Position numbers and translations under genes: made by a program. From a virus: DNA of 64,000 bases. Location of the stretch: the IMG/VR virus record IMGVR_UViG_3300042988_001121, positions 1-64,000 of that record; one strand, 5' to 3'. Within the stretch, counting starts at the first letter, position 1. Every line of letters begins with the position of its first letter. Positions 25,714 through 33,517 of the stretch are shown here, in pieces. The notes below the pieces were generated by a model that did no database searches, was not told the DNA's origin, and worked only from the letters and a program-made list of their open reading frames with translations.

Positions 25714-25983
25714 ATGAGTTTTCTTAATACGAAGCCAAGGAGTCATCCTTGGGCAATAGCAACTGAAAATGGATGGGTAGACCCAACTAACGGGACTCTG
25801 TTGGTTAATATACCTAATTTGAAATCAATTATAGAGGGTAAATTTATTAACTACGCTCCAATTGTAATTGAGCAACCGATAATTGATGTTAGCAGCACAC
25901 ATATTGAATTGGATGTGGTTGATGCAGTGATCGTTGAGGAAGAATTAAATAAACCTCCGCGAAATAAGAAGAAACATAAATAA
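25714..25983 (+). CDS. Small protein, MSxLxTKP family, copy 2
   Basis: An 89-residue protein; the ATG at 25714, one base after the previous stop, is chosen because MSFLNTKPRSHPWAIATENG aligns with copy 1 at 24471. The WVDPTNGTLLVNIPNLKS head is shared, while the tail differs (VDVVDAVIVEEELNKPPRNKKKHK). The two paralogues bracket three other small genes, so a local duplication and insertion is suggested. A late promoter lies at its end. Confidence 0.55.
   Translation: MSFLNTKPRSHPWAIATENGWVDPTNGTLLVNIPNLKSIIEGKFINYAPIVIEQPIIDVSSTHIELDVVDAVIVEEELNKPPRNKKKHK
25975..25982 (+). promoter_or_regulatory. Late promoter CATAAATA upstream of sheath gene
   Basis: CATAAATA 49 bp before the gp18 ATG, with a strong AAGGAG ribosome site at 26021-26026. 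It fits the late element NATAAATA. Confidence 0.65.
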
Positions 25984-26031
25984 TAAAAGCGATCATAAGA
26001 TCAAACAATTTAATTAACACAAGGAGTCTTA

Positions 26032-28002
26032 ATGGCTACATTTATGCAATCCCCCGGAGTGCAAGTTATTGAAAAGAACGTTTCAGCAACTGTTCCCGGC
26101 GCATCTTCAACAATAGGCGCAACTGTTGGCGTATTCAATTGGGGTCCAGTGATGGTTCCACAAATGATCGGTACAGAATCTGAATTGGTTTCCGTTTTCG
26201 GTAAACCAAATGATGTTACTGCTCCATATTTCTTCTCGGCAGCAAACTTTCTGTCATATTCGAATGCAATGTACGTTGTTCGTGCTGATGCAAATGCAAA
26301 GAACGCTACTGCTGATGGTACTGGTTTGAAAATCAATAACCTCGAAGCATATCAGGCTGGTTTCGAAACTGGTCAAGGTAGTGTAGGATGTTGGGCTGCT
26401 CGTTATCCCGGTGCGTTGGGTAACAGTTTGGCAGTCTATGTGGTTGATTCCGGTACATGGTCAGCATTTACTACTGCCCATCCAGATTTGGCTGCTCAGT
26501 TCCGTGGCGCTCCCGGCACATCTGAATTTGCTCGTGCTAAGGCAGGTAGCAACACATTCAATGCATATGACGAATTGCATGTTCTGGTTGTTGATCGTGC
26601 TGGTTTGTTCACAGGTACTCCCGGTGCTACTCTGGAAAAATATGAATACCTGAGTAAAGCATCTGATGCATTGTCTTATCAAGGCACTAGCAACTATTAT
26701 GCTAACGTCATCACTAATAAGTCACAGTACATCTACTGGATGGATCATCCTACAGCACAATCTTTGGTTGTGACCGCTGGTTCTGTTTCTGGTTCGATTG
26801 CTACGCTGACATTCAGTGATCAGGGCGCTGCACCTTATGTTGTTGGCGGTAAAGTTGTTGTTGCTGGCATGACTCCTGCTGAATACAACGGCACATTCAC
26901 CGTCACTGCTGTTACATCGACTTCTGTTTCATATGCATCTACTGCAACCGGTGTTGCTACTGTTGTTGGCACTGTTACCGGTTCGTATCGTTGGGGTGAT
27001 GCAATGTTGGACGTTGCAACTGCTCAACCAACTGTGTTCGCTCAGTTGCAAGACTTGGCTGGTGGTTCTTACGACTATAAGTATACACTGACTGGCGGTA
27101 CTGACCCTGTGTTGGGTGTTGGTCTGGATTCTGCTCTGACAAACGGTTATGACCTGTTCCAAGACAGTCAGACATATGATATTTCTTTGGTCGTTACTGG
27201 TGGCGTGAATTCAACTGTCGGTAAGTATGTTGTTGACAACATCGCTGAAGTTCGCCGCGATTGTGTTGCTTTCTTGTCTATCGTTAAGGTAGCTGACGGT
27301 ACTATCATTACTGGCACAAGCGAAACTCGACTGACAGACGCCAAGGCATATAAGACTGCCATCGGTAATTCTACCTATGCTGTTATTGACTCCGGTTTCA
27401 AATATCAGTATGACAAATACAACGACAAGTATCGCTGGATTGCTCTGAACGCTGATGTTGCTGGTCTGTGTGCCCGTACTGATGCTGCATGGTTCTCTCC
27501 TGCTGGTTTGGCTAAAGGTCAGATCAAAGGTGCAATCAAGCTGGCATGGAATCCTAAACAATCTGAACGCGATATTCTGTATCCTGTTGCAATCAATCCA
27601 GTGGTGACATTCCCTGCTATTGGCACAGTTCTGTTTGGTGATCGTACCGCAACCACAGTGCCATCTGCATTTGACCGTATTAACGTGCGTCGTCTGTTCT
27701 TGGTTCTGGAAAAATCCATTGCAAATAGCGCGAAATATCAACTGTTTGAAATCAATGATATTGTGACTCGTACACAATTCATTTCTTCTGTTGAACCATT
27801 CTTGCGTGATGTACAGGGTCGCCGTGGCATCGAAGCATTCAAAGTGATTGCAGATGAAACAGTTAACACACCAACCGTTGTTGCTGCAAACGAATTCCGT
27901 GGAACTATTTTGGTCAAGCCAACATACTCGATCAATTATATCACACTGACATTCACTGCCGTTGGTCCAGAAGTTAGCTTCTCGGTAGCTGCTGGCGCTT
28001 AA
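26032..28002 (+). CDS. 18: Tail sheath protein, T4 gp18-like
   Basis: A 656-residue protein. MATFMQSPGVQVIEKNVSA and GATVGVFNWGPVMVP then ELVSVFGKPND match the N-terminal sheath domain, and FDRINVRRLFLVLEKSIANSAKYQLFE with RDVQGRRGIEAFKVIADE is the conserved C-terminal core. The sheath surrounds the tail tube and contracts. Between about residues 247 and 318 there is an inserted, glycine/valine/threonine-rich beta module (VAGMTPAEYNGTFTVTAVTS) that looks like an Ig-like surface domain rather than sheath core. Late promoter and AAGGAG site upstream fit high expression. Confidence 0.95.
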   Translation: MATFMQSPGVQVIEKNVSATVPGASSTIGATVGVFNWGPVMVPQMIGTESELVSVFGKPNDVTAPYFFSAANFLSYSNAMYVVRADANAKNATADGTGLKINNLEAYQAGFETGQGSVGCWAARYPGALGNSLAVYVVDSGTWSAFTTAHPDLAAQFRGAPGTSEFARAKAGSNTFNAYDELHVLVVDRAGLFTGTPGATLEKYEYLSKASDALSYQGTSNYYANVITNKSQYIYWMDHPTAQSLVVTAGSVSGSIATLTFSDQGAAPYVVGGKVVVAGMTPAEYNGTFTVTAVTSTSVSYASTATGVATVVGTVTGSYRWGDAMLDVATAQPTVFAQLQDLAGGSYDYKYTLTGGTDPVLGVGLDSALTNGYDLFQDSQTYDISLVVTGGVNSTVGKYVVDNIAEVRRDCVAFLSIVKVADGTIITGTSETRLTDAKAYKTAIGNSTYAVIDSGFKYQYDKYNDKYRWIALNADVAGLCARTDAAWFSPAGLAKGQIKGAIKLAWNPKQSERDILYPVAINPVVTFPAIGTVLFGDRTATTVPSAFDRINVRRLFLVLEKSIANSAKYQLFEINDIVTRTQFISSVEPFLRDVQGRRGIEAFKVIADETVNTPTVVAANEFRGTILVKPTYSINYITLTFTAVGPEVSFSVAAGA

Positions 28003-28068
28003 TTAAAAAAGATCGGATGATGTGGGTTAAATATTCACATCATCCTAAAAGGATAAAAGGAAAAATAA

Positions 28069-28614
28069 ATGGCACGTATAGATGATTTTCGGGCAATGCT
28101 GGCACAGGGCGGTGCGCGTCCTTCGCAATTCCAAGTTTTGCTGAATTTCCCATCATGGGTAAATGCCGGTGAATCTACGACAAAAGGTATCTTCTTGGTC
28201 AAGGCAGCTTCTTTGCCTGCATCAACAATTTCTCCGATTGAAGTTGCTTACCGTGGTCGTATCACTAAAGTTGCGGGTGAACGTCAATTCGGTAATTGGA
28301 ACGTCACTGTTATCAATGATAATGACTTTACAATCCGCGATGCAATGGAACGCTGGAGTCAAGGTATTTTGGAGCATGGAGCAACTACTGGTCGTTTGGC
28401 TCAGTCGGACTATCAAACCGACATGTGGGTTCATCAGTTGGATCGCAACAATAATATCGTTAAGGAATATCGTTTCCACAACTGCCATCCACAGATCGTT
28501 TCTGAAATCGGGCTGGACTTCGGCAACACCAATCAGATCGAAGAATTCAACGTTGAATTCTCTGTCGATTACTGGACAGCAACCAATCCGCTGACCGGCA
28601 AAGCAATCGTCTAA
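28069..28614 (+). CDS. 19: Tail tube protein, T4 gp19-like
   Basis: A 181-residue protein. GGARPSQFQVLLNFPSWV, ASLPASTISPIEVAYRGR and FGNWNVTVINDNDFTIRDAMERWSQ are the pattern of T4 gp19, which stacks as hexamers to form the tube. The C-terminal QIEEFNVEFSVDYWT completes the fold. It sits immediately after the sheath gene and one base before the portal gene, as in T4. A long leader (66 bp) precedes it, with an AAAGGA site. Confidence 0.95.
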   Translation: MARIDDFRAMLAQGGARPSQFQVLLNFPSWVNAGESTTKGIFLVKAASLPASTISPIEVAYRGRITKVAGERQFGNWNVTVINDNDFTIRDAMERWSQGILEHGATTGRLAQSDYQTDMWVHQLDRNNNIVKEYRFHNCHPQIVSEIGLDFGNTNQIEEFNVEFSVDYWTATNPLTGKAIV

Positions 28615-30245
28615 TGGCAGTATTCGATAACAATGAACTGAATATTTTTGGGTTCACTATCAGAAAAAAATCTGATAGTACCCAAGAGTTAAATTCGTTC
28701 GTACCAAAGGCAGATGATACGGGCGGTATTGAAAATATCGTAACTGGCTCTGGTGCAGCATATAACTCATATTCAATTGATCTTGATCCCTCTGGTATTA
28801 AGAAGGAATCCGATCTTGTTCAGCGTTATCGTGAGTTGTCTTTAGTTGCTGATGTTGACAATGCAATATCAGAGATTGTTGACGAGTTTATTGTCAACGA
28901 TGAAGATGTTGCGTTGTCTCTTGATTTTACTGAAAAATTCGTTGAAAAATATTCAGAGAAGACTCGTGAATTGATTATAAACGAGTTTGAGAATATTTTG
29001 TCCATGATGAATTTCGATTTGAATTCTCAGGACATTTTTAGAAATTGGTATGTTGATGGAAGACTCGCATATCACAAGGTTATTGATGCCAAAAACCCAA
29101 AATCAGGTATCGTTGAATTACGTCCAATTGATGTAGCCAAACTTAAACGTATCGTAGAAGTAATAAAAGAAAAAGATACGAAGACACAGGCGACAATTAT
29201 CAAGGGACAGAAAGAATATTACATCTACTCTGATACAGGGTTTGATGGTGACAATAAAACTGGACTGAAGATTGCAACAGATGCAATTACTTATGTTACC
29301 AGTGGTCTATATGATCGTCTGACCAATATGCCTCTGTCATATCTGCATAAAGCGATTCGTCCAATGAATCAAGTCAGAATGATGGAAGACAGCGATGTTA
29401 TCTATAGAATGACTCGTGCGCCAGAGCGTAGGGTATTCTATATCGATACAAGCGGCATGAATCGTACCAAGGCAGAACAATACATCAAAGATGTGATGGC
29501 TCGGTATAAGAACAAACAAGTATATGATGCCACAACTGGAACACTCAAGGATGACAAAAAGCATCTGAGTATTCTTGAAGATTTCTGGCTCCCTCGCGCA
29601 AACGGCGGAAAGGGTACAGAAATCACAACACTTCCTTCTGGTGGTGGTCTTGGTTCACTTGAGAATACAGAATATTTCCAAACTAAATTGTGGCGTGCAC
29701 TGAATATTCCTCTGTCAAGAATGCAGCAAGGACAGGGTACATTCAATCTTGGTCGTGGTAATGAAATTACTCGCGATGAAATTAAATTCAACAAGTTCAT
29801 TCTTAAACTGAGAAGACGGTTCAATTTACTTTTCCTTGATCTGCTGAAGACTCAATTACTATTAAAAGGAATTGCGACTCAAGAAGATTGGGACATAATT
29901 AAGGATCAATTAGTCTTTAAATATGGCAAGGACAATTTCTTTGCTGAATTGAAAGAAATTGATATGTGGCGCGAACGCATGACAAGTGTTCAATTGGCAG
30001 ATCAATTTGTTGGGAAATATTTCAGCAAACGATATATCCAAAGAACTCTGTTGAGAATGACCGACGAAGAAATTAAGACAATGGACGAACAGATCGATGA
30101 GGAAACTCCTGATGAACCTGTTGAACCAGAAATGCAAGATCAACAGAATCAAGATCAGGCTCCACAGGAACAGGATCAACAAGAACCTCAGAATGCATAT
30201 GATGCATATGATTCAAACACAGAATATGGTAAGGGTGAAAAATGA
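28614..30245 (+). CDS. 20: Portal vertex protein, T4 gp20-like
   Basis: A 543-residue protein. LDPSGIKKESDLVQRYRELSLVADVDNAISEIVDEFIV and RNWYVDGRLAYHKVID then IVELRPIDVAKLKRI are highly typical of gp20 portals. The RVFYIDTSGMNRTKAEQYIKDVM and LWRALNIPLSRMQ segments follow. The C-terminus has a Gln/Asp/Glu-rich low-complexity tail (about residues 490-530). The portal dodecamer forms the DNA entry channel and nucleates prohead assembly. It starts one base inside gp19's stop. Confidence 0.95.
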   Translation: MAVFDNNELNIFGFTIRKKSDSTQELNSFVPKADDTGGIENIVTGSGAAYNSYSIDLDPSGIKKESDLVQRYRELSLVADVDNAISEIVDEFIVNDEDVALSLDFTEKFVEKYSEKTRELIINEFENILSMMNFDLNSQDIFRNWYVDGRLAYHKVIDAKNPKSGIVELRPIDVAKLKRIVEVIKEKDTKTQATIIKGQKEYYIYSDTGFDGDNKTGLKIATDAITYVTSGLYDRLTNMPLSYLHKAIRPMNQVRMMEDSDVIYRMTRAPERRVFYIDTSGMNRTKAEQYIKDVMARYKNKQVYDATTGTLKDDKKHLSILEDFWLPRANGGKGTEITTLPSGGGLGSLENTEYFQTKLWRALNIPLSRMQQGQGTFNLGRGNEITRDEIKFNKFILKLRRRFNLLFLDLLKTQLLLKGIATQEDWDIIKDQLVFKYGKDNFFAELKEIDMWRERMTSVQLADQFVGKYFSKRYIQRTLLRMTDEEIKTMDEQIDEETPDEPVEPEMQDQQNQDQAPQEQDQQEPQNAYDAYDSNTEYGKGEK

Positions 30246-30394
30246 ACATCATTGATACAATCATGACAAATCCAGATGAAGCTAAACAGGCACTGATTGA
30301 TTCTATCAATCGTAAATGTATGGATATTCTGGATCAGATGGCAAGTGAACCAAATATTAGTTCGGATACGGAAGATTTAGATGGCGCTGAATAA
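30242..30394 (+). CDS. 67: Prohead core protein, T4 gp67-like
   Basis: A 50-residue gene (ATG overlaps the gp20 stop) that lies exactly where T4 gene 67 lies, between portal and protease. The start MNIIDTIMTNPDEAKQAL, then SINRKCMDILDQM, aligns with the T4 gp67 N-terminal IEAIKSNDLVAARKLFAEAMAARTIDLI pattern, with an acidic short tail (SSDTEDLDGAE). T4 gp67 is a core component cleaved by gp21. It is shorter than T4's 80 residues because the long acidic tail is reduced. Confidence 0.7.
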   Translation: MNIIDTIMTNPDEAKQALIDSINRKCMDILDQMASEPNISSDTEDLDGAE

Positions 30395-30749
30395 AACGAT
30401 AATTAAAGCTGATCCAAGAGAAGTCATTGTTAAATGGGTCGGAAGTGGTACAGATACACTTACCCTTGCCTCTCTTGTTAGTACAGGTCAGACATTGACA
30501 GGAACCGTTGTACCTACAGTGGATATCCTAGCTGTTAGTACAAGCATCAGTGCTGCCGGTGAATGCACCATTACTCGTAACGGGCAGGATGTTCTGAAGG
30601 TTCATGATAATTACGAATTCCAGACAGATGGAATTATCACTGCTGTATTAAAAGAAAACTCTAGTCATGACATTGCTGTGAATCTTGCTGCTGCCGGTAC
30701 TCTGATCATGAGACTGCGTAAGACACAAGGCTATAGTTTAGGCGAATAA
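30381..30749 (+). CDS. Small beta-rich head protein
   Basis: A 122-residue protein. ATG overlaps the gp67 gene by 14 bp. Predicted all-beta, with ADPREVIVKWVGSGTDTLTLASLV and LIMRLRKTQGYSLGE at the end. In T4 this position belongs to gp68; no resemblance to gp68 is evident, so it may be a decoration or core protein specific to this group. It is directly followed by the protease gene (one-base overlap). Confidence 0.5.
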   Translation: MALNKTIIKADPREVIVKWVGSGTDTLTLASLVSTGQTLTGTVVPTVDILAVSTSISAAGECTITRNGQDVLKVHDNYEFQTDGIITAVLKENSSHDIAVNLAAAGTLIMRLRKTQGYSLGE

Positions 30750-32527
30750 TGAAATTCATTACAGAAACATTCAATGATCCACTGAGTCTCTTGCTTGAAG
30801 CCGATGAGACTGGTAAGAAATTCTTACATATTCAAGGACCATTTGCTGTTGCGGAACAGAAGAATAAGAACGGTCGTATCTATCCAAAGCACGTTATGGA
30901 AAGTGCGGTAGACAGATATACCAACGATTATATTTCTCCTAGAAAAGCATTGGGGGAAATGAACCACCCTTGTTTCAAACCCGGAGCGAAGGTTTTTGTT
31001 TACAAAAAAGGTCTTATTAACATAGAAGATGTTAGTAAGGGAGATTATGTATATGGCACGACAAAGGAAGGTATTAGTAAACTTTCCCTAGTCATCGACA
31101 CGACAGAAACGCTGTTTTCAGGGGAATTGTATAATTTTGATTCTAGAGCGTTTAAAGCAACAGTCACTCCATATCATAGATTCTATTTGAAAAATAGAAA
31201 TGGCGAGTTCTCGGTTGTCACCGCAAATGACATTTTATCCGATTTTGAATCTGGTAGTAGAAAGTTATCGCATTCTTATATCCCAAGAACACTTGAAAAT
31301 TGGCAGGGAGACGAAGAAGAATATATCGAATTATTTCCAACAAGAGAAAGAAAAAATACTTATAATAAATCTTCTCTTGTGATGAAATTTAAAGATTTCT
31401 GTGCTTTCATGGGTATATATCTTTCAGAGGGTAATATAGATTATTACACGAGGAAGGACGATTCGAGAACTTATGGTGAAATAACAATTACACAAAATAT
31501 AGGAACGAACCTCGATCTAATAATAGATTTGGTTTCTAAACTTGGTGTAGATTCTACGAATATTAGATTGAAAAGAAACGGAAAAAGTACGGGGGTCGTA
31601 ATTTCTGACAATCGTTTAGCCGATTATCTTTCTCAGTTCGGAGACTGTTATACAAAATTTGTACCAGATATAATACTGAACGCATCAAAGGAAAATATTA
31701 AAGAATTTCTTGATTGGTATCAGTTAGGCGATGGTTCCAGTGTAACTATAAACCAAAAAGGAAAAGATTACACCAGAAATGATGTATTCACAGTTTCCGA
31801 AAAACTAGCAGACGGTCTAATCGAATGTATTATAAAATTGGGGTTTAGTACAACAAAGAGAGTACAACTTTCAAATGAAGATTATATGTTTGCCGGTAGA
31901 ATTATAAAATGCGAGTCAAAATCTCCTTTGTTTAGAATGACCATTGGTAAAGGCGTTGGAAAATATGTTGACGAAAGATTTACTAAAATAAATAAAGAAC
32001 AATATACAGGAAATGTATACTGTCTTGTAACAGAGACAGACAATTTTATGGTTGAACAAAACGGAACTGTATTTCTTAGTGGTAATTGCAGACTTAACAT
32101 TGATTACGAAAGAGCCACACATCTTATCACAGAAATGAAACAGGATGGTAATGTGTGGATCGGTAAAGCTAAAGTTCTCAAGACCCCTATGGGTAAGGTT
32201 CTTGAAGGATTGTTGGAATCTGGTGTTGCTGTAGGTGTTTCTACTCGCGGTGCCGGTTCTATCACAGAGTCGAATGGCGCTAAAATGGTAGGAGATGATT
32301 TTTTCATGACTTCCGTTGATGTTGTTTCAGACCCATCTGGTCCCGGATGTGTTGTTAATTCTATCATGGAAGGCAGAGAATTCGATCTAGATGGGTTCGG
32401 CAATGCAATAGTCGAAGATTTAGCTGCAATCGCAAAAAAAGAATATGACAAAAAGCGATTGACAGAGCAAAGAAAAGTTGAATTGTTTAACCAATTCATT
32501 AAAAGTGTCCAAATTGGGCGCAAATAA
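30749..32527 (+). CDS. 21: Prohead protease, T4 gp21-like, interrupted by an intein
   Basis: A 592-residue precursor. The N-extein (residues 1-74) ends ALGEMNHP and the C-extein resumes CRLNIDYERATHLITEM, so the mature protease would be ~220 residues, the usual gp21 length. The catalytic histidine is in GEMNHP (His73) and the probable nucleophile is in GVAVGVSTRGAGSI. gp21 processes the scaffold and capsid. Residues 75-446 are an intein (separate entry). Because the insertion is two residues from the catalytic histidine, the enzyme cannot be active before splicing. The gene lies between gp67 and gp22, in T4 order. Confidence 0.9.
   Translation: MKFITETFNDPLSLLLEADETGKKFLHIQGPFAVAEQKNKNGRIYPKHVMESAVDRYTNDYISPRKALGEMNHPCFKPGAKVFVYKKGLINIEDVSKGDYVYGTTKEGISKLSLVIDTTETLFSGELYNFDSRAFKATVTPYHRFYLKNRNGEFSVVTANDILSDFESGSRKLSHSYIPRTLENWQGDEEEYIELFPTRERKNTYNKSSLVMKFKDFCAFMGIYLSEGNIDYYTRKDDSRTYGEITITQNIGTNLDLIIDLVSKLGVDSTNIRLKRNGKSTGVVISDNRLADYLSQFGDCYTKFVPDIILNASKENIKEFLDWYQLGDGSSVTINQKGKDYTRNDVFTVSEKLADGLIECIIKLGFSTTKRVQLSNEDYMFAGRIIKCESKSPLFRMTIGKGVGKYVDERFTKINKEQYTGNVYCLVTETDNFMVEQNGTVFLSGNCRLNIDYERATHLITEMKQDGNVWIGKAKVLKTPMGKVLEGLLESGVAVGVSTRGAGSITESNGAKMVGDDFFMTSVDVVSDPSGPGCVVNSIMEGREFDLDGFGNAIVEDLAAIAKKEYDKKRLTEQRKVELFNQFIKSVQIGRK
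30971..32086 (+). mobile_element. Intein in gp21 (residues Cys75-Asn446) with LAGLIDADG motifs
   Basis: The inserted 372 residues start with Cys75 in CFKPGAKVFVYKKGLINIEDV, a Hint-type block A. TPYHRFYLK holds the block B histidine. They end ...GTVFLSGN followed by Cys447, the +1 nucleophile. The C-terminal asparagine is preceded by Gly rather than the usual His, which occurs in some inteins. Two LAGLIDADG-type motifs, FMGIYLSEGNID and FLDWYQLGDGSS, mark a homing endonuclease domain. Extein reading frame is continuous, so splicing is expected. Whether the endonuclease is active is not known. Confidence 0.9.
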
Positions 32528-32547
32528 TTGATGCAATTCGTGAATTA

Positions 32548-32555
32548 AATAAATA
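32548..32555 (+). promoter_or_regulatory. Late promoter AATAAATA upstream of scaffold
   Basis: AATAAATA 26 bp before the gp22 ATG at 32582; a GGAG ribosome site lies at 32572-32575. Matches the NATAAATA late element. Confidence 0.55.
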
Positions 32556-32581
32556 ATTAAAAACCAATTTTGGAGTTCTAT

Positions 32582-33448
32582 ATGACATTGGAAGAACGTA
32601 TTAAACAGATGCTGGAAGAAGCAAACAAGACTGTGGCAGAAGAAACCACAACCATTGTTGCTGAAACCACTACAACCACAGAAACTGTCGAACAACCTAC
32701 AGAGAATATTGTTGAGAACAAAGACAACAAAGTAAGTTCACAGGTTTCTGCTCTGCTTGAAGCAGAAGGGTTGAGCGAAGATTTTAAACTTCAGGCTGTT
32801 ACTATTTTTGAAGCCGCTGTTGCTGATCGCACCATGCAAATTCAAGAACAGTTGCAAGAAGAATTTGAAACAAAACTGCAAGAAGCGCAAGCTGAATTGG
32901 CAGATCATATTGATGGATATTTGACTGAAATTGCTCAGGAATGGGCAGCTAATAATGAAGTAGCTATTCGTGCTAACTTCAAGACAAAACTGGCAGAAAG
33001 TTTTATTGATGGCTTGCAGGCTCTCCTGTCTGAGCATAACATTGATTTGCCAGAAGATCAAGAAAACGCACTCGAATTGGCGCTGGAGCAAGTTACTGAA
33101 TTGGAAGATGCAGTTGCTGCTGAAAAGGCTAAACAAACTTCTTTGCAAGAAGAAATCAATGCGCTCAAGGCTACTGCTATCATGGAATCCTTCAAGGACA
33201 AAATGGCAGCAACAGAATTTGATCGCTTTAAGCAACTGACAGAATCTGTCAAATTCACTAACGAAACTCAATACGCAAAACAACTGAATATCGTATTGGA
33301 AAACTTTGGTAAGCTGGCAAAAGAATTCACAAAAGAGACAACTCAAATTGTGGAAGACGTTCAAGAAGTCGCAACAACTAAAATTGTGACTGAATCGAAC
33401 GATTCCGTGAATTTTTACGCTGATTTTATCAAATCAAGCCGAATCTAA
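32582..33448 (+). CDS. 22: Prohead scaffold core protein, T4 gp22-like
   Basis: A 288-residue acidic, coiled-coil protein. The start is ATG 32582, with GGAG 7 bp ahead; TTG 32570 is weaker. Threonine/glutamate-rich N-terminal part (ETTTTTETVEQPTENIVE), then LLEAEGLSEDFKLQAVTIFEAAVADRTMQI and a long heptad region ELEDAVAAEKAKQTSLQEEINALKA are the pattern of gp22. The end FYADFIKSSRI is like the T4 gp22 terminus. It is the main internal scaffold, degraded by gp21. T4 order is kept with gp23 next. Confidence 0.85.
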   Translation: MTLEERIKQMLEEANKTVAEETTTIVAETTTTTETVEQPTENIVENKDNKVSSQVSALLEAEGLSEDFKLQAVTIFEAAVADRTMQIQEQLQEEFETKLQEAQAELADHIDGYLTEIAQEWAANNEVAIRANFKTKLAESFIDGLQALLSEHNIDLPEDQENALELALEQVTELEDAVAAEKAKQTSLQEEINALKATAIMESFKDKMAATEFDRFKQLTESVKFTNETQYAKQLNIVLENFGKLAKEFTKETTQIVEDVQEVATTKIVTESNDSVNFYADFIKSSRI

Positions 33449-33464
33449 ACGAGATTATCATTTC

Positions 33465-33472
33465 AATAAATA
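33465..33472 (+). promoter_or_regulatory. Late promoter AATAAATA upstream of major capsid gene
   Basis: AATAAATA 45 bp before the gp23 ATG, with AAGGAA at 33507-33512 as ribosome site. Consistent with strong late expression of the capsid gene. Confidence 0.6.
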
Positions 33473-33517
33473 ATTTCGTATTACGATAATTTCTCAATAT
33501 CCATTAAGGAATAAAAA

